Positions 61,301-64,000 of a stretch of DNA of 64,000 nucleotides are shown in pieces; position 1 is the stretch's first letter; each line of letters opens with the position of its first letter. The position numbers were made by a program, and so were the translations under genes. Below the pieces are notes generated by a model. The model was not told the DNA's origin and did not search any database. It saw only the letters and a program-made list of their open reading frames with translations. Source of the stretch: Patiria miniata (lineage: Eukaryota; Echinodermata; Asteroidea; Valvatida; Asterinidae); NCBI RefSeq assembly GCF_015706575.1, contig NW_024037064.1, positions 12,315,606 through 12,379,605 of the forward strand. The letters are read 5' to 3'.

Positions 61301-63057
61301 CCTGTATTATTTGAAAGCCCAGCTGAAATGCCAGGGGAACCCAATTACTGCCAAGCCTAATTGCGACCTCGCGCAAAGTGTTGTCATCCAAACATGGTTC
61401 TGGGGGAAAACAAAATAGGCTTACTAACTTATATTAAAGATAATCCACATCCCGTTAAAATAAGCCAAAAAAAAAAATTAATAACCCAACCTACCAGGAG
61501 TTTTTATGCCAAATTGCCGACATCACAGTATGCGGTCAAAGATTTGACGCATTGTTTTTTCCAATTGCTAACTTTTATAGTTCTGTATAAAATGTTAATA
61601 AAACCGGATGATTAAGCGAAACTAATAACATAATCTGCCCTTGAGCCTCCCCCAGGCCGACCTTGCGATGACACAGGGCAGTCGGCGACTGATTTTTCAG
61701 GATCAAGCTGCGCGTGAGCTACGACAGTCGGTAACATATCAGTCGCCGATATTTTGAGATCTGCGGGTAACTGCGACGATATTAAGACGATCAAAATCAG
61801 TCGGCCCTCAAAAAATATAACAGCCGTAAAGCCCGGTTCATACTCCACGCGAATTTGAATGCGAAGCGAATTTGACGTCAGGGGAGTATTCGCTGCGAAA
61901 TTCGCCGGAGTTGAATTGTGTTCAACTTGTGCGAATTTGCAGTGCGAAAACCTGCCCTGACGTCACAAATTCGCGTTCTTGTTCGCTTCCGCGCCGAGTA
62001 TGAACCGGGCTTAAGAGTAGACCGCGCGACGAAACGTATCCTGACAGGCTAGAATCAATCGCAGTCGACCTGTGTAAGGTTACGATATATCGTGCGCATC
62101 CTGATCAACCTTTTAATTTTTATTGTGAATCGTCATCATGTCATGGGTGACATGAGTATGGGACACCCACGGGACCCCATGGGAAACTCAAGGCATCCCC
62201 ATTGGACATTTTTGTAAGGGGTGGGTCTCAAACTTGTCCGGGTTAAATTTATGCGGCAAATGAATAAAAGAAGTGTAATGTTTTCCGAAAAGGTGTCTTT
62301 TTGACCTGAAATAATGTCAGGCCGCAAAGGACCCGGATTTTGGGTCAAACATGACCCGGAACCTTTCGGAGTGTAGACCTGCATGACTTTCCTAAATTAA
62401 CAAGATTACAATTGCTCTCTTGTAAAGGTGCACTTGTGTCCAGAGCTTGCCAAAATTTAGCCATATTTCAAAGGTCTGATATACAGAAAAAAAAGGAATC
62501 GAAAACAAAATGTAAACCCGTTTGTCTTCACTCTGGCGCAGGAGCGATTGTTTTGCCCGGCCAATACGTATTTACATATAAATTTTGAGCCAACCTGTCA
62601 ACAAAAGTTTCTTACCTTGTGCACATTCAGGATAAAGAAAAGATTAATCTAGATCTAGTATTAATCTCATTTATGGAACACGAGTAACATCTTTTGCAGC
62701 GGGTGAATTCCCAACATAATTATTAGTTTTTAAAATTGTACTCTCTCTGGGAGATTAATAACAGTCTTTGTAAAGGCTGCAAGGGGGTTTTGTAGTCCAC
62801 TGCGTCTATAACAATAAACGTCTGAGTCTTATAGCGAATGTCTCCCAATGTCTCCCTGTCTCCCAAACAACCCATTTTCCGTCATTATAATTTGCAGGAG
62901 TATTAGTCATTTTCATGCCTCTATTTCCATGCAAAAAAGGCAGGAGAAAGTGGAATGAAATACAACCATACATACCGCCAGATACTCCTGTGGCCTGTGC
63001 ACGTGATGGCCTGCTAGGACCTGCTTCACCATCAGTGCCCCGTGGTTTTCGATCCAT
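45994..63057 (-). CDS. DEATH-domain initiator caspase, caspase-8-like (gene-level entry)
   Basis: Exons (minus, 5' to 3'): 62976-63057, 61136-61399, optional 33-nt 58871-58903 and 57763-57795, 56784-56948, 49041-49315, 45994-46344. With both mini-exons 1203 nt, 400 residues plus stop; without, 378. All junctions keep frame. Domains (400-residue numbering): DEATH domain 33-113; linker; caspase large subunit from about 160 with MDRKPRGLCLIINN, KPRPGSEID, catalytic His in CCIMTHG (H243), and the active-site QACRG whose Cys (C286) starts the last exon; METDD (298-302) as a processing site; small subunit with NEADFLVSNSTVPGYVSYR, RQGSWYVSALED and GIGKQ. It is a cysteine protease cutting after Asp, expected to be activated by clustering through the DEATH domain. 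The caspase core is nearly certain; the first exon is the least sure part. Confidence 0.85.
46345..48429. other. Caspase intron 4/5, 3' portion, non-coding
   Basis: Apart from the SINE at 48,430-48,770 nothing supportable. Short frames lack motifs and lie within the intron between exons 4 and 5. A TATTATTAT/ATCATTATC simple-sequence patch occurs at 47,148-47,195. Confidence 0.45.
48430..48770 (+). mobile_element. tRNA-derived SINE in caspase intron
   Basis: A-box-like GGTCTGTGAGTAAAGC and B box GGTTCGAGTCC are followed by a SINE body (GGGCAAGGCACTTTGTCACT, CTCTCCACCCAGGAG, GTAAATGGGTA) and an A/T-rich TTTATAAATACC / TTATTATTAT tail. Pol III retroposon; no coding capacity. Confidence 0.8.
49041..49315 (-). 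CDS. Caspase exon 4: large subunit with catalytic His
   Basis: Phase 1 to 0, residues 193-284. LDKLFTKLHFKVEVKENLTG, CFACCIMTHG (H243), VWGTDGMPLKI, CNSLTGKPKLFFIQ. Acceptor GTTATTTACAG, donor ACAG|GTAAAT, splitting the active-site pentapeptide after Gln. Confidence 0.93.
49800..50510. repeat. Inverted relative of the 13.7-15 kb repeat
   Basis: TTCCGGTCGAAA, AAACCGGAAGTGGCTTATTA and GAGCGCCCTCTAGCGACAGG correspond, in inverse orientation, to the CTTCCGGTTTCGACC and CGCTAGAGGGCGCT modules near 13.7-15 kb. Dispersed repeat in the caspase intron. Confidence 0.65.
51472..51800. mobile_element. MITE with CCTAGACACGACATT ends
   Basis: CCTAGACACGACATT at the left is the perfect complement of AATGTCGTGTCTAGG at the right, about 330 bp apart. 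AATAA/TTATT extends the inverted repeat or marks the target. Further palindromic bases lie inside (TGAGCAAAATGC versus TTTTGCTCA). Non-coding. Confidence 0.78.
53420..56415. repeat. ~3-kb inverted repeat (foldback element) in caspase intron
   Basis: The left arm from about 53,420 (CAAATTGCAACAAAATTTG, TTCACCACAGTGCGTTTCCC, AAATGACATACTAAAAGTCT) returns inverted at the right end (GACTTTTGGTATGTCATTTT, AAATGCACTGTGGTGAA to ~56,400). Repeated AATTTGCATAAATTCAAAAT and GGCCGCCATTTT words occur in both orientations. An inner mirrored pair is 54,045-54,200 versus 54,545-54,730. No coding region. Confidence 0.8.
56784..56948 (-). CDS. Caspase exon 3: large-subunit start
   Basis: Phase 1 to 1, residues 138-192. 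A Pro/Gln linker, then EYRMDRKPRGLCLIINNNTF and KPLKPRPGSEIDT, the first beta strand of the caspase fold and the Arg-containing loop (R185). Acceptor GATTTGCAG; donor ACAG|GTTTGA is non-optimal but phase-correct. Confidence 0.88.
57415..58500. repeat. Tandem duplication, copy A
   Basis: Collinear with 58,500-60,030 (shared TTTATATGTTT, TTTCAGAGAATTG, CTGATCCAGC, CGTTCGTTGCAATGGGA-like, ACCATCTCTCACC, AAGTGGTACTC). It contains mini-exon A. Period about 1.1 kb before the insertion in copy B. Confidence 0.82.
57763..57795 (-). CDS. Caspase mini-exon A (33 nt, optional)
   Basis: Phase 1 to 1, G then ISHTKETAGS, differing from mini-exon B at two of ten residues. Acceptor GAATTAG, donor TCAG|GTAGGC. 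Located in copy A of the same tandem duplication. Confidence 0.45.
58871..58903 (-). CDS. Caspase mini-exon B (33 nt, optional)
   Basis: Phase 1 to 1, V then ISQTEETAGS. Acceptor AAATTAG, donor TCAG|GTATGT. Lies in copy B of a tandem duplication. Both splice sites are intact, so it may be a cassette exon; the acceptor tract is purine-containing and weak. Confidence 0.45.
59112..59655. mobile_element. MITE with long inverted ends inside copy B
   Basis: The left arm (GGGTCAAAACTTGAATTTGA, TATATAGACCTTTGGGGAAT, TAGCTACAATTTGATACCC) is the near complement of the right arm (GGGTATCGAATTGTAGCTA, ATTCCCCAAAGGTCTATATA, GATTCAAAGTTATGACCC). Arms exceed 100 bp. No ORF of note. Confidence 0.82.
61136..61399 (-). 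CDS. Caspase exon 2: DEATH domain
   Basis: Phase 1 to 1, residues 28-115. LREVAIRLGSNWVPLAFQLG (helices 1-2, W47), FQMLVNWKLAQ (helix 4, W83), then QMTTLRTALEKIGRADIAEF (helices 5-6 with the conserved G-R-x-D-I). A complete DEATH domain in one exon. Acceptor TTCCCCCAG, donor CAAG|GTGAAT. Confidence 0.88.
61829..62012. mobile_element. Short MITE in caspase intron 1
   Basis: AAGCCCGGTTCATACT at the left and AGTATGAACCGGGCTT at the right are perfect complements. The interior repeats GCGAATTTG/CAAATTCGC in both orientations. About 184 bp. Confidence 0.85.
62976..63057 (-). CDS. Caspase exon 1 (proposed start)
   Basis: ATG at 63,055-63,057, then MDRKPRGTDGEAGPSRPSRA, 27 codons, donor GGCG|GTATGT at phase 1, which matches the DEATH-domain exon. 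An in-frame stop lies upstream, consistent with a first coding exon. An acceptor-like ACTTCTCAG at ~63,109-63,117 could join an upstream leader. Another frame is open here but leaves at phase 0 and would not fit. The MDRKPRG heptapeptide also occurs in the caspase core exon. Confidence 0.5.
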
Positions 63058-63159
63058 AATGTGTTGTTTTGTAGTCCAGAATTCAGGAAGATGGTGCTTA
63101 AAGCATCAGCTGAGAAGTAATGGATCAACAGTTACAATAACAACTATAGTTGGATGATC

Positions 63160-64000
63160 AAAGCATTCTTTGTGCGTCCTCAATGCAAATATTTTCCCAC
63201 CGATTTGCACTGTTGGTCTTGAAAATAGACCACGAGTGCAGGAATTTATGCTATTTTCACTCATGTTTCACACAACAAAAATGTCTGAAGGCAAATGTGA
63301 GATATTCACTACTTCACATGTTAAGTTTTAACTCGCATTTCTTAAAAGTCTTATATTGAAATAGAGAAGTCATGTGTCAAAACGGTAGACAGAATGCACA
63401 GCTAGAGAGACTTATGTAACACATTTTGTTTATGCATTGACTAGGGTGAGTAAAGAACAAAAGGAAACCCAAATGGCACCCCCTATTTTTTAAGGAAAGT
63501 TTGCATGTAGAGCGTTCAAGATCTAAACACAAACACAGTTTTATTATTCTGTCCGCGGATCACAATATTGGTAAGTGATATTTCAACAAAACGAAAAAGA
63601 ACACATCAGAACACTCTCATAACCATGATCACTGGCAGTTATCATAACCTTTAATTAAACACACTCTGCTTCCAATGTTAAAACAAGATGCTTTTTAATT
63701 TCAGGAGTATTTAGTCTTGCCCTGCCTTCTACTTGGCTACCCGGAGACTTATGGGACTATTGTGATATAGTTTTCATGATACGACATGGTTACATTTTGC
63801 TGAAATATCAAGTACCTTATGTGGTCGGTGGACACAATTTTGAAACTGTTGTGTTTACAGTTATATAACTCGAAAAGTACATAACTGATTTGAATGATCA
63901 TTGTACTAAAAGACAGCTTATTAATTGGGCTTTTATGTTCTACATCTGGGTTTCATTTGGGTTTCCCTTTTTTTTTTGACTCACCCTCTACTGGACTTCC
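63160..64000. other. Non-coding sequence upstream of the caspase start
   Basis: No gene seen. The last 40 bases (TTTTTTTTGACTCACCCTCT) match a dispersed phrase also at ~7978. The caspase promoter or a leader exon may lie here or beyond, but no clear TATA box is visible. Confidence 0.35.

Noticed and set aside
62913-63128. Alternative frame over caspase exon 1 (ALSTIFLNSGLQ)
   Set aside because: It is open, but leaves the GTATGT donor at phase 0, which does not match the phase-1 DEATH-domain exon. Not fully excluded.

Overview
This is an animal genomic window: spliced genes, GT-AG introns, about 60% A+T, many small DNA transposons and no prokaryotic gene layout. The gene content (an initiator caspase with a DEATH domain, a zona pellucida (ZP) domain membrane protein, an alpha-kinase, a free-standing DEATH-domain protein, a DUF6589-like relic) fits an invertebrate deuterostome such as an echinoderm, hemichordate or lancelet. 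I cannot name the species from sequence alone.

Layout. 92-487 (-): a short DEATH-domain protein with a basic N-terminus. 5165-6290 (-): a broken LINE endonuclease. 6828-7600: a hAT-type element with an 8-bp target duplication. 8994-9633: a terminal-inverted-repeat element. 9943-10989 (+): a complete single-exon alpha-kinase with a possible N-myristoylation site and a C-terminal membrane anchor. 11-16.5 kb: transposon-like and dispersed repeats. 17.08-19.66 kb (+): a decayed multi-exon gene. 20-24.7 kb: further repeats.

24,935-42,521 (-): a 17-exon gene whose reading phase closes across every junction. It encodes 911 residues: signal peptide, three copies of an extracellular module I cannot assign, a complete ZP domain, a basic cleavage site, one transmembrane helix and a short tail. 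A TATA box lies at 42,597-42,604. Its introns hold the most unusual DNA in the window. One is an 18-copy, 55-bp minisatellite with surrounding decayed copies, which appears to derive from the gene's own ZP exon. Another is a 1.1-kb tract nearly free of G on the + strand.

45,994-63,057 (-): a caspase-8-like gene of five main exons plus two 33-nt in-phase mini-exons. It encodes a DEATH domain followed by a caspase domain with the His/Cys dyad, a METD processing motif and an intact C-terminal subunit. The mini-exons sit in two tandem copies of a ~1.1-kb segment, and a ~3-kb inverted repeat fills much of another intron.

Functionally the window holds two independent themes. One is death-fold signalling (DEATH-domain adaptor-like protein and DEATH-domain caspase). 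The other is an extracellular ZP polymer protein. The alpha-kinase is a third, isolated gene. Nothing in the sequence shows that they act together. All exon boundaries come from splice consensus, phase and family motifs read by eye, with no transcript evidence.
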